A stretch of 64,000 nt of DNA from Apostichopus japonicus (lineage: Eukaryota; Echinodermata; Holothuroidea; Aspidochirotida; Stichopodidae), in contig NC_092583.1 in assembly GCF_037975245.1 (NCBI RefSeq), positions 8,393,764 to 8,457,763 on the forward strand, given 5' to 3'. The translations under genes and the position numbers were made by a program. The notes under the pieces were generated by a model, which saw only the letters and a list, made by a program, of their open reading frames with translations, made no database searches and was not told where the DNA came from. Below are positions 1-10,521 of the stretch, in pieces (position 1 is the stretch's first letter; the number at the start of each line of letters is the position of its first letter).

Positions 1-244
1 GCCAACTCAAGAGGATTATTATATACTCATTAAAGGCATTGAAGACTCGCCCCAAACCGTGTGCCGCGCTCTGAAAAAGTTAACTTTCCGTTGCTTGCAA
101 GTGAAGTTTTCTGCTTGTCACTACAAAATGCAGACAGTAATGAAATGTGATACCTTGTTATCTTTAGCTGGACCTGAGATGTCCATCGCTGTTTCGTTTG
201 TACACTGTGCTGTGGGTATCGACCGCAGCTGTATGTACTGACTG

Positions 245-252
245 TACACTAG
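245..252. repeat. Left target-site duplication TACACTAG
   Basis: Exact 8-bp match to 1254-1261, immediately outside the terminal inverted repeat. Confidence 0.88.
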
Positions 253-1253
253 CACTGGCGGATCCAAGGGGGGGCCAAGGGGGGCCATGGCCCCCCCAAA
301 GGTGAGCCAAAAAGTGTTTCCGAACATCCGCTAAATCATATGATTGGAAATTTAAAAAATCGAGAGGAATAGCAGTGGTAGACTAGTCTAAATTTTTCGT
401 TTTCTGGTTTAAAATTAAATGCAGAGCTCCCAACTGACCCGCAATTCGCGGGAATTAGACCCGCATTCTAACACCCAAACCCGCTGACCCGCACAAGCGT
501 CCGAAAAAACGCATACATAACAAAAATTGCATCAAATTTTGACTTAGCAACCATCATTTCTTTAGCATTTAGCATAATAGAGTATAAAACCTCCTTTACA
601 GCATCATTTGAACCTCAAATTAGCCTATATTTCTTTTCATTGGGGCGAGCAGTGAACATTTTCATGCCACGGGAAAGAATGAATTATCACCTACTATTCA
701 ATTTATTGATGTTACACACACAAAAATGCATATTTCTCAGAAAATTTTGGGTGACAAAAGCCTTTCTAAGTGCCACCATTTTACATGTAGGCATCACCAG
801 GATTCCAAAAAAATTCAAAAGGGGAGGGGGACACCCTTTCCCCTTATACCCCTCCCCCAGGACGGCGATTCGTGGCATGGACCAGCATTTGCCTTCTCAA
901 GAGTTGGGAGCTATGTAAATGTATGAGCATGAGGATTTACAGTTTAACACCATTTTGCAGTTACAGGCTGGTTGTAAGAAATTTATAACCTATGAGAAAT
1001 AAAATTTCTTGAGAAAGATGATCCCAACTTTGTTTTATAAATATTTTAGAAAATTACACCTGGGAAACATTTTTTTAGAAGTAAATTAACATCACCATTG
1101 TACACTTTTGTCGCACCAAATTGCATCTGAGGGCATTCAGCAACAGAAAATTTTCCAAAGGGGAGGGGGCACCCCCTCCCCTTAGACCCCTCCCCCATAT
1201 CACTCTAATGCCACTTTGGCCCCTCCCAAACAAAGGCCCTGGATCCGCCAGTG
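253..1253. mobile_element. hAT-type non-autonomous DNA transposon, complete, 1001 bp
   Basis: The ends are inverted copies of CACTGGCGGATCCA (253-266 and rc of 1240-1253). They are flanked by an exact 8-bp direct repeat, TACACTAG (245-252 and 1254-1261). An 8-bp duplication with a CA(C/G)TGGCGGATC-like end is typical of hAT elements. There is no transposase reading frame, so it must have been moved by an enzyme encoded elsewhere. The perfect duplication suggests a fairly recent insertion. G-rich and C-rich blocks lie just inside both ends, and one subterminal block is repeated internally. Confidence 0.88.
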
Positions 1254-1261
1254 TACACTAG
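1254..1261. repeat. Right target-site duplication TACACTAG
   Basis: Exact 8-bp match to 245-252, immediately outside the right terminal inverted repeat. Confidence 0.88.
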
Positions 1262-3001
1262 TGTCTAATTACCGAAGGTAGCAAGCTGTGTGCGTATTTT
1301 CTGGGATCGATGGTGGTGTCTAGCACTCAATCTGTTACACCTCATTCGAAACTAGGTCAGATTACCATGATTAGACGTTTCTTTTTGCGCGAGTCTTCAC
1401 TCCCTTTAATCCTTATGTCATGATTCCTGCTTCCCTCATTCATCAGAATTAGTGAGATTTATCTCAATTTGTAATAGTTGTTAATAACACATTATACCCC
1501 AAGTCGTTGTGGCCCTATTAAGGAGAGATAATTCGTCGGGAGGATTACTGCTGTAGTATTGTTGATGCTAAATGGGTCGTGGATGGAGCTTAAGGAAAAT
1601 GGCACGCATTATGATGAAAATTTAACCATTTACGTAGCTTCCCTGGAGACTTGAAGCATAGTTTAAACATGGAGCTATAAACAGATAGCTCCATGGTTTA
1701 AAGAAGAATATGGTTAATAAATACACAGCAGTTGAGCTCTTGGGCCATGTGACATGTAATCAATGTTTTTCTTCAATTATTCATGTATACAATTATATAT
1801 ATATATATATATTGTTTCCCCTTAGAGGTAAAAATGTGATTGTCACATGACCTATGAACCACCAAAGAAAATCTGACTGACAGGTAGATGAACTTGATGA
1901 AGTTCAAGAGGATGGGCTTGATCTAATCAAAGAATTCCACTGTCTCTGGAAATATAAGTTTCAATTACCAGACCACAGGTGGCATGATACTGATATCCAT
2001 CCTCCATGACTTCAGTAGCCTACAGGTGAGTGATTTAGGACAGTTCAGTCAGTGATGTGTGACAGTAGAAGTATGCCAGATGCTATAATATATATATACT
2101 GTTGGAACACTCAAGCAATGTAATAACTGAGAATATCAGAGATCACCACTAACATATATAGGGTTCAATATATACTAGCTCAGGGCTTGTTCTGATGTTA
2201 CCATATGTTACCATATGAACTGAAATTAACTGAAAGATTTATAGGCAAAAGTATAATTGTTACGTGTTACTCACTATGGTCTCAGGATGATCAAGCCAGC
2301 TATGTAGTGTACAATTCTTGTCATAGGCTTTATGAGTGGGGGGGGGGGAGACACAGGGGCATATTAAGCCCCAGCACCCAGGGTAAACTTAGAGGGGCAT
2401 AGGAAGAGACAATTGGCCTGCCCTGGGCAAAAAGGCATAAAGAATCATTTTCAGGATGAGTGCAAAACAAGGGGGGGTGTGGGGGGGAGGGGGGTTCTGG
2501 GTGACAATAATTGTTCCTGGGGTCCAACCTGTATTCCTCTCTGAACTCTCTGAGTTCTTAACAAATTAAAACACTTTTATATTAATTAGTTAAATTAAAT
2601 CATTTGTTTTAGTCCTTTCACATTGCAGTTTCATGTTGAATTACACAGCTTCATCGTTAGCCAGGGAATGTTGTTTATTCGCAGTCGTCTGTCAAGCCGC
2701 AAGGTTCAGGAAAAATGCACTAGCTGCGAGATCTAATTCTTCCATCTTTAATTTAAACGCCATGCAGACAGGCAAGCCTATCTTCATTAACTCTTGTCCC
2801 AACCATAAAGCACCTCCAGGGGTAACATATGTTAAATTACCGTGCTCTAGCTACAGTAATTATATAAGGAGAGTTACAAACAGCTGTTAGAGCACATACA
2901 TGTGTCCATTTCTTCAGGTTTAATATTATGCAGGTTGATATCTTATTCTAGCCAATCTATTGGATACATGCAGACTCTCAAAATGTGCTTGTAATGTTAA
3001 T
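1262..3001. other. Non-coding stretch with an imperfect hairpin and an (AT)n tract
   Basis: No supportable gene. It contains a hairpin (arms 1662-1678 and 1685-1702, one bulged base), an (AT) tract at about 1793-1813, and G-rich tracts near 2338 and 2470. The ORFs here have no recognisable domain. Confidence 0.6.
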
Positions 3002-3137
3002 AATTTGCATATAATTTACATAATTTGCATACAAAGTACAAAATGCATAAATTTTACAAAATTTGCAAATAATGTATATTATGTGCAAAATGCATATAAT
3101 GTACAAAATGTTTGCATATAATGTACAAAATGCATAA
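3002..3137. repeat. AT-rich degenerate tandem repeat
   Basis: Variants of TTTGCATATAATGTACAAAATG recur about five times at roughly 25-30 bp spacing. It abuts the left edge of the dispersed repeat that starts near 3144. Confidence 0.65.
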
Positions 3138-3143
3138 GTGATC

Positions 3144-3656
3144 ATAGTTAGGTCAAATTCAGTTCAGTTTAGTTCTGTGAAGGGGCTCTATAGGAATTCA
3201 ACAAAACATACCTGGCATCCAGGTAATGAAATTTGCTTCAGAGTTTATACTCTTGCACTTAAATCTCCTTTAAGGGTTTCACTCTCACGGCTTCAAGGGG
3301 TCAACCTGTTTTTCAAATGGATCAAATTGGCTCAAGGGGTCAACAGGTCATCTCAAATGGTGGAAAACTTGGCCATTTTCTCAAAAACATTTCACAGTAT
3401 ATAAACAATGTCTTGTAACCCTGGATTTGCAATAGCTCAAAGTTGGTCAAATGTGTCTTTATTTCACATAGGAAGACTATTCTTTCTGGATATTGATACA
3501 TTTTGGATCAAACTTATATACTGTAACATCCTTATGAGTGAATGACATGGTTGATGTCTACAAAGGATTTCTACCAATCTTTTTCTTGTTCTCACTTAAT
3601 TCTTGAACAAATTTAACTCACCTGCTTCTACAGTAGTTAGATAGTTACAGTAATTT
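3144..3656 (+). repeat. Dispersed ~510-bp repeat, copy 1 (uninterrupted)
   Basis: Closely similar, in reverse orientation, to 16893-17708. Shared landmarks include the left-end segment at 3145-3166, the AGGGGTCAAC / CTCAAATGGTGG block near 3295-3365, the segment around 3535-3554, and the segment 3568-3656. Part of it is open in one frame in both copies (63-88 residues), but the proteins resemble nothing I know and stop at different places. The family is unidentified. This copy lacks the transposon that splits copy 2. Confidence 0.8.
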
Positions 3657-4317
3657 GAATTTTTGAGCAAATTGTACGACAAGGAACTTCACAAAGTTTC
3701 TATTCTGCCTCTCTAGTTAATCAACCAATCGCAACGAGTTTCTATATTAAGTTGCTTATTTTGAATGTTATTTCATGGTGTTGCTCCTTAAACTGCATGA
3801 ATAATTTCACAATATTAATGTTAGCACGAAAACTTATCTAATGTTCCTTGTCAAGATAGGATCGAGAGCTATAAAAAGTTTCTGAAAGATTAGCACGAAA
3901 TCGAAAGAACATCAATAATAACAAATTATGCTCAATGAAGATTATGATCAATAAATTCATTCCTCTCTCATCATGTCTTTCTTTTCATAGCTTAAAGTAG
4001 CATTTGCCTTACCTGGGTGCATTCACGTTAAACCTCCAGCATGGGTGCGAGGCAAGAAGCTATTGGGAGTGCTAAGCTATATTGAGGCATAAACAACCAT
4101 TTCCTGGAATATCCAGTTTAAGTAATTTACAATAATTTCAGTGAGTAGATTCAGTCAAGTCTTCACAATTCAAGAGGTCACTCCTGGCACTACAGTACCC
4201 CACATTTATGCAAATGAGGGACTTTCCCCATAGGGAAAACTTCCCATAAGGTACATCAACACTCTGAGGCATTCAAATATACACCTTATTGGTCCCCCCA
4301 TTAATATTCCTGGATGA
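3657..4317. other. Unannotated non-coding stretch
   Basis: AT-rich single-copy-looking sequence with no ORF of note and no repeat structure that I can see. Confidence 0.5.
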
Positions 4318-4440
4318 AGATCCGAGTCAATTGAGATTAAGTGTTTTGTCCGAGGAATCTACATAATGATCTGGGCAGGACTCTGAACCTGCAATATCCT
4401 TAGAGCTTGTGTCTATGAAATGACACCATATTGTTCAACT
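4318..4440 (-). mobile_element. Possible decayed tRNA-derived SINE, reverse orientation
   Basis: Read on the minus strand it contains GGTTCAGAGTCC, close to the pol III B box GGTTCRANNCC with one inserted base. This is followed by a body whose plus-strand form (aagtgttttgtccgaggaat) resembles the AAGTGCCTTGCCCAAGGA block common in deuterostome tRNA-SINEs. The A box is not convincing, so this is an old fragment at best. Confidence 0.4.
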
Positions 4441-4477
4441 TAGCTTGTTCAAACATATGGATGGTTCTCTCTAGAAG

Positions 4478-4480
<3 letters not shown>

Positions 4481-4557
<77 letters not shown>

Positions 4558-4588
4558 GTGTGTGTGTATGTATATATATATATATATA
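4481..4588. repeat. Compound (AT)n(TG)n(TA)n microsatellite
   Basis: Uninterrupted alternating AT for about 70 bases, then a short TG block and TA again. Such tracts often vary in length between individuals. Confidence 0.95.
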
Positions 4589-4728
4589 GTTGAGACTAGT
4601 GGAACACTAGTAGTTGTATCTCAGAGTTTCACGCATTTTAGCGATCGTCAGACAACATCACATATATTCCGCTCTGTCCACTGGACATAGAGCACTCTGT
4701 GCCAAGATAGACGCCAACCAACCAACTC

Positions 4729-4836
<108 letters not shown>

Positions 4837-6150
4837 CAGACGTGTCAGAGAAGGTCAAATAAAGGAAGTAGAGGGTGCAAAATAATAAGAACTGGCTTAA
4901 TTAATAATTGGAGGAAAGCAAACACCCACAAGAGAATTGAATAAATCTAATAAAGGCAACTTAATTAAACTGGTAAAGTCTTAAACTTACCTGAGATTGT
5001 GAAGTCAATGATCTATATGCAACTTACAGGGAGAAATGGACACACTGCCTTGGGGAGGGGGGGGGCGGTGGCACAGGGTCATCATACATCCAGTGTATGT
5101 GCATTACTGTTATCAGCTGATCAGGAATTGGGAATAAAAAGTTAACTTAATTTTTAATAAATTTAAATATCGTACTATCAATTATTCCTTCCTTTTTTTT
5201 TTTTGTCTTCAAGGAAACTGATTGAAACAAGAGGCAAAAACAAACAAAAATATTTGATCGTGTAGCTTGTATACGATTCATGTTCAGTGTTCCATATACA
5301 ATATAGCTCTTTATTAACATAACAATGGATTTTAATGACTGACCTACTTAATTAATTATAATATATATCATTGGGATCATTGGCATATAGCATCAATGTT
5401 GCCCTTATATAGATTTTGCAAACATTGCAATTAATTAAACTTGAAAGAAATTCATCCACGACATGACGAGGCAATATCAAAATTTATCGCACGTCTCAAA
5501 ATGATCATAATAATTGAGATCATAATGAAAACGTTTTATTTCTCAAAGAAACAGATTCATCCAATGAAGGGAAATTGCCTTTTCAGATGACAAGGACTCT
5601 GGACGGGATGTTTGCTAAACCAAACCTGCAGGCAGCATCTAATCATTACCGACTGTCTTCCTGCCTCTGGGAGAATGCAAGATCTTATCTGTCACTTGTG
5701 TGGAGATTTATCTAAAGTTTGGACCGTTTTCCATAAACAAATATTTTACTTTGACAGGAACTATCATAACATATTGCCAACTGTTCTGCTCATGTTTTAT
5801 GGGTTTCGGATGAGAAAAGAAACGGTATTGGTCATAAAACTGAAGATATGACAAAAGATGATGTTATCATTCATGCATGTGGGTGATTGAGACATCATAC
5901 AGTTTTGTCGATAAATTTAGTTCTAAATTTTATAATACATGATATATATGATGGAAGCATGACTTATTCTCTATTTTTTCACCCTCTCTATTTCTGGAAT
6001 ATTATTTATTTCCTTTTTTTCACAAATTTCTCAGTTAAGTTTCGTTCGACGGTCCTTCGGTCCCCCCTCTCCATCCCACACTGTCGTGTCATTTTCAAAT
6101 TTTCTCACCTTTAGACTTAAATTAGGATATTGACATTTGAATTGACTAAT
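4837..6150. other. Unannotated non-coding stretch
   Basis: A G-rich patch lies at about 5053-5075; the rest is AT-rich. ORFs at 5612-5851 and 5887-6114 have no recognisable domain. Confidence 0.5.
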
Positions 6151-6151
6151 A

Positions 6152-6345
6152 GGGAGTGTTAGCTCAGTGGTTAACGCCGGTGCCTTTCAATCATAAGGTC
6201 CCGGGTTTGAGTCACTCCAAGATTAATGTATGTCCTCCAGTTACAGAGTTGTTGAAAATTGACTCTTAAGAGACTGACCTCGGTCAGATGATGGCTTCTT
6301 CACGAGTTCCTGCTTGCAGACATTAAAAGTTGAATCATCAATTTT
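6152..6345 (+). mobile_element. tRNA-derived SINE-like element
   Basis: The first ~70 bases look like a tRNA: acceptor-stem halves GGAGTG and CACTCC, A box TAGCTCAGTGG (6160-6170) and B box GGTTTGAGTC (6204-6213). A 5-bp anticodon-type stem, GCCTT/AAGGT, surrounds an eight-base loop. The T stem cannot close and the D stem is poor, so this is not a functional tRNA. The sequence continues into a unique body, as in tRNA-derived SINEs. The 3' end is uncertain and I see no clear target duplication. Confidence 0.55.
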
Positions 6346-6454
6346 GCATGAAGATTAGACCTACTTTGACCTGATTGATTTAGTAACTTAACAAATTTTC
6401 TTTTGTGCTTTATGTCCCGATTCTCACCGTCCTAAGTATTTCCGCCCCAGATAC

Positions 6455-6690
6455 CAGTCAGGGGGGGTGGGGCACCATGCCACAGCCCCCCCAAAGAAAT
6501 CAGAGAAATAAATAAGATAAATAAGAATGACAATTCTGAAACATATAATCAGTTAAAAGCTTTGCCAAAGAACCATTTTGCATCTAAGGCACCTTAAATA
6601 AACAAGTAGGGGAAAGGGGACACCCCTCCCTAGGATGGCATCCCCTGCACGGGTAACAAAGGGAGGATCCACCCCGGGTGCCAGCTATTC
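6455..6690. mobile_element. Relic related to the hAT element at 253-1253
   Basis: It shares with that element a G-rich left block followed by a run of Cs and AAA, a TTGCATCT(A/G)AGG segment near 6577 (compare 1120), a (G)AAAGGGGA..CACCCCTCCC subterminal block, and a GGATCC near the right end. Inverted ends and target duplication are no longer recognisable, so boundaries are approximate. Confidence 0.5.
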
Positions 6691-7558
6691 TAGGTACGTC
6701 ACTGCAGCTTACAAATGACAGTTTCAATAAAATCATACTCGCAACTGGCATCAGCATGTTTTTAATGCGGCTTGGGTAGTAATTAGTTTTGAAAATTCGG
6801 GGAAGATTTCAAATTCGGGCAAAAAACTTTCTGCCCCCCCCCCCACAGAATTGGGACGGTCCTATATGCCAATATGCTGACATCTGATGTGTTAACATTT
6901 GAGAACAGGTGGCACTTGATCAACTGGAAAGAGAGAGAAAATTACACAATTAAAGGTGAGGTCAAGGTGATACAATCAAGTAGTTATTTATAGTAACACA
7001 GGGATCCCTGTCTTTCGTCACCGATGCTGAAGTAAAAACAACAGAAGACAGGTAACTGGATAACTCTGGTTGCGTGATCTCATGCATTCACACTACAATC
7101 TTGATCGTCCTTGCAGGGTCAGGATCTTCTTCGAAAGGGAGAGCACGATTGCAGGATCTGATCCTGAGTATGGGAGTCTTCACAGTACAAAGTTAATCTT
7201 AGGAGCTGAACCCCATCTCTAAAGCACATGTGATTGTTCCCCTGTTGTCTAACAGGCCAAGTCTCCAGCAATGCCCAATTTATATATTTCATTAGTTATT
7301 TACCAGATCAAGTTAGTATGCATTCCATATAAGGTACCGTATATCAGACTATAAGGTACATACTAACACCAGGTTACTGTTTTTGCAATATAAAAATACA
7401 TTAGTTATGCATGCATGCGTGGTTGAGCCTAATGATGGAGACATATTGGATCACTATGCATATTGCTCAGATTCAAATGGCAATTTTGCTGTATATGCTA
7501 TCTTGTTGATTAAGGTCTCTATTGCATTAATAAATTGCAAACGGTATGGTTTGGACAA
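6691..7558. other. Unannotated non-coding stretch
   Basis: Contains a C homopolymer at about 6834-6844 beside aattcggg motifs, possibly another repeat fragment. No gene is supported. Confidence 0.45.
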
Positions 7559-7563
7559 GATTT

Positions 7564-7937
7564 CAGGGGCGCCGGAGCCGGTACGGCAGGTCCGGCGAAC
7601 GCCGGACCAATTATATTCACGGCGCAAAAAAAAGAAGAAAAAAAAGAAAGTAGAACTAAGAAAAAAAAAATGGCAAAAAATAAAGAACCAAAATGAAACA
7701 TACTTCAAAATGTGTTTCAGAAGATTAGTCGGGTGGCAGGGGTCTTGTTTTCAAGCTCGGGAAGTGCCATTTCCTGCAATCTGGGAGACATTTTTTCAAA
7801 ATTTTCTCCATTACGCTACGCGCCAACCATGGTGGCGCGTAGTGTAGTTTGACCTACCAAACGTCCCCCCGATAATTATGATAGATGGCCACACTCTGAT
7901 CTGCCGTACCAATCCCAAATAGCTTCCGACGCCCCTG
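7564..7937. mobile_element. Small DNA transposon (hAT-like), 374 bp, CAGGGGCG ends
   Basis: The left end CAGGGGCGCCGGAGC and the reverse complement of the right end, CAGGGGCGTCGGAAGC, match nearly throughout. After a short indel both continue with GGTACGGCAG(G/A)TC. The insertion is flanked by a 5-bp direct repeat GATTT (7559-7563, 7938-7942). The interior carries the block AAGTGCCATTTCC..GCAATCTGGGAG..CATTTT shared with the elements at 16994 and 20568. Two hairpins stand out: GGTCCGGCG-AA-CGCCGGACC near 7589-7608, and a 10-bp stem around CTACGCGCCA near 7816-7843. A poly-A/AAG stretch lies in the middle. There is no transposase. A 5-bp duplication is short for hAT, so the superfamily is tentative. 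Confidence 0.7.
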
Positions 7938-7942
7938 GATTT

Positions 7943-8774
7943 GCATCACAAGCAGGTAAAATTAAACCGACTTTGGTTGAAATTTTACCATACATACTAA
8001 AAAGAAAAAAATTACATATTTATAGAAAGCCAAAAGTAAGCTTGCATATGGTCTCTGTAAGAAACAAGGTATGAAGGTGATAATGTGTAGAAATATATTC
8101 TCAGGCAGGTGTAGGGTTGTATTCATAAAAGAAATTATATATATTTTTTCATTTTTTACTAATTCTCATTTTAGTATGTACAATAATTACATATTTTTGT
8201 GCCATATAGTAGAGCTGCATGCATGGTCCTGTTATTCTATTTCATAATATTATATTCTATTCTTTCTTGAGTGTAATAATAAAGCATAATGCCTGTAACT
8301 ATGCATATTAGCAGGTGGAGATGCAGCAGGTGGGTGGATACACCCCTCCCCCACCGTCCACCCCCACCCCCACCCCACCCCTGATTTCAGTGATATATGA
8401 CCAAGGGATAACTAAACCATTTCAGAAATTATTACCCCCATTATATTGATTGACGTCTTACCTTATCTTACCAAAAATTTTAACTTGATACAAACGATAA
8501 AAAATGTAATATGATAATTGTCATTGGTACTTGATATCATTGTAATCCGATCCCCCTCATTTCAAAACTCAGTTTTAATTGTCGTCGTTCTATTGAGTGC
8601 CATTGTGAGTCAATACCATATAGTTATTGTGTCAATTGTTTGGTACATAAATACCATGATATTTCTCTCAGAGTCTACATGAATCCTACTTGTCTGTTGA
8701 GTCTCATTTCTCTACTATGGGAATTCAACGGACACATATTGTTCTCTAAGATATATATCTCGATCTTGTATGTG

Positions 8775-8839
<65 letters not shown>

Positions 8840-10010
8840 CACATTAGGTGAAGTCTATAAGATCATGTTTCCTTGCCTAATGTTCAGCTAAGAGATCACC
8901 AATTGCAAAGAATTGCAAACCCATATCCTTAGAACTCATTTACTGGCCTTAATTATCATAAAAGCAGAAGCTAACTTGTGTTTGATTTTTTTTTTTTCAC
9001 TTGATTTGTCCGCACAAAATTGGCCAATTGCATCACAGAAATAATGTCAACCCTGGCTTTCCCCGTTTGGCAGATTTAATTCCTAACACTCCACCACGGT
9101 GACATACAATATATCCAATCAGGAATTGCCCTCCTATGCCTTTAAAATAATAATGAATGTGTTATTTGGTTTATATTTCCTGTATTATATAAATTCATTC
9201 AGTCCCTCTCTAGTTTTTTGTATCAAATGGAATAATTCCCTCTTACATCAAATCCGTCCACTAGATGGTATGTAACCATAGTAACAATTAAAGAGAATTA
9301 CCATGGTAACAATTAAAAAAGGATAACCAATTTCTTATCTTAAATTATTCTCAGGTTGCAGTACAGTCCAACAGTAGACCTATGATCAACATCGTGCAGC
9401 ATACTAACAGAAGGCTCAAATATGGAAGTCGCATTTCATGATGTATGTTTGAGTTGTTTTTGCCCTTTTTTCCACAAAACTTGATCCATCATAAGTGTCG
9501 TATACAGACAGCACCTAATCCATCTGAAAACTGAAAAAAACAGACCTTTTTCAAAGGTTCATCATAGCTGCAAATGCATCATTATGTATGATTCAACATG
9601 TTTCATCATCAGCTTAAAGCAAATTTCTTTTTGAGTTGATATGTAACACAAAAATTGGGATGGCTTAATTTTGATACTAAAAAATCTCATAGCAATAATG
9701 TCAGATCAAATAAGCTTGACTAAAAAGGTAAAGTTTCAGTTTAAATATAAGTCAAGAATACTTAAAAGTGGCAAAATTTCAAATATTCTCAAAATTGGAT
9801 CAATACAAGTACAAAAAAGATTCAACAAATCTAGGTGCCGACAAAATATTGGGAAATCGAATGGAATCTGTTATACTTACTAGCTGACAATTACCATTCG
9901 TTTGGTTTACTTAAATCTAGAAGAATCTTTTTGATTTAATTGCAATTCTCGGTTAGGTTGGTAAAATTGTCGATGTTACACCAATAATATGAGTGCTGGA
10001 GGAGATTTAT
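7943..10010. other. Non-coding stretch with C-rich and (AT)n tracts
   Basis: CACCCCC-rich patch at about 8341-8390 and an (AT)n tract at 8777-8832. No supportable gene. Confidence 0.55.
8777..8832. repeat. (AT)n microsatellite
   Basis: About 56 bases of alternating AT. Confidence 0.95.
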
Positions 10011-10203
10011 GGGTAGGAGAGGGATGGATTGAGGAAAGGAGGGATAAGGGAGGGATTGAGGGAGGGATTGAGGGAGGGATTGAGGGAGGGATTGAGGGAG
10101 GGATTGAGGGAGGGATTGAGGGAGGGACTGAGGGATTGACTGAGGGAGGGAGGGATTGAGGGAGGGAGGGATTGAGGGAGGGAGAGAGGAAGGGATGGAG
10201 GGA
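10011..10203. repeat. Minisatellite, 12-bp unit GGGAGGGATTGA
   Basis: About ten tandem units, nearly perfect at 10048-10128 and degenerate at both ends. The plus strand is strongly G-rich and could form G-quadruplexes. The Pro/Ser-rich minus-strand frames across it are by-products of the repeat. Confidence 0.93.
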
Positions 10204-10474
10204 AAAGAAAGGGGGAAAATGATAGCATCTGTGCTGCTTCACCCAATGTGGAAGTTAGTAATTTGTTTTCTGTTTGCACTGAGTCCCCTATCAACAAAAT
10301 TTTGGTACTTGAGACAAATATATTAATTTCCTTGACTTTCGATGGATAAACAATCTCTCCGAGAATTGATTTGCCATCTGTGAATAGTCAGCTCATTTAT
10401 ATACTGAGTGAATTTTACTGAATGACAGTTCAACTGTTTTACTGATTATTGATTTCCAGGTGTAAATTCAGCTA

Positions 10475-10476
<2 letters not shown>

Positions 10477-10518
<42 letters not shown>
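10477..10518. repeat. (TA)n microsatellite
   Basis: About 40 bases of alternating TA. Confidence 0.93.

Positions 10519-10521
<3 letters not shown>

Noticed and set aside
6152-6217. Functional tRNA gene
   Set aside because: A and B boxes are present, but the T stem cannot form, the D stem is poor and the anticodon loop is too long.
9976-10297. Pro/Ser-rich minus-strand frames of 88 and 96 residues
   Set aside because: Translation of the 12-bp GGGAGGGATTGA minisatellite in two frames.
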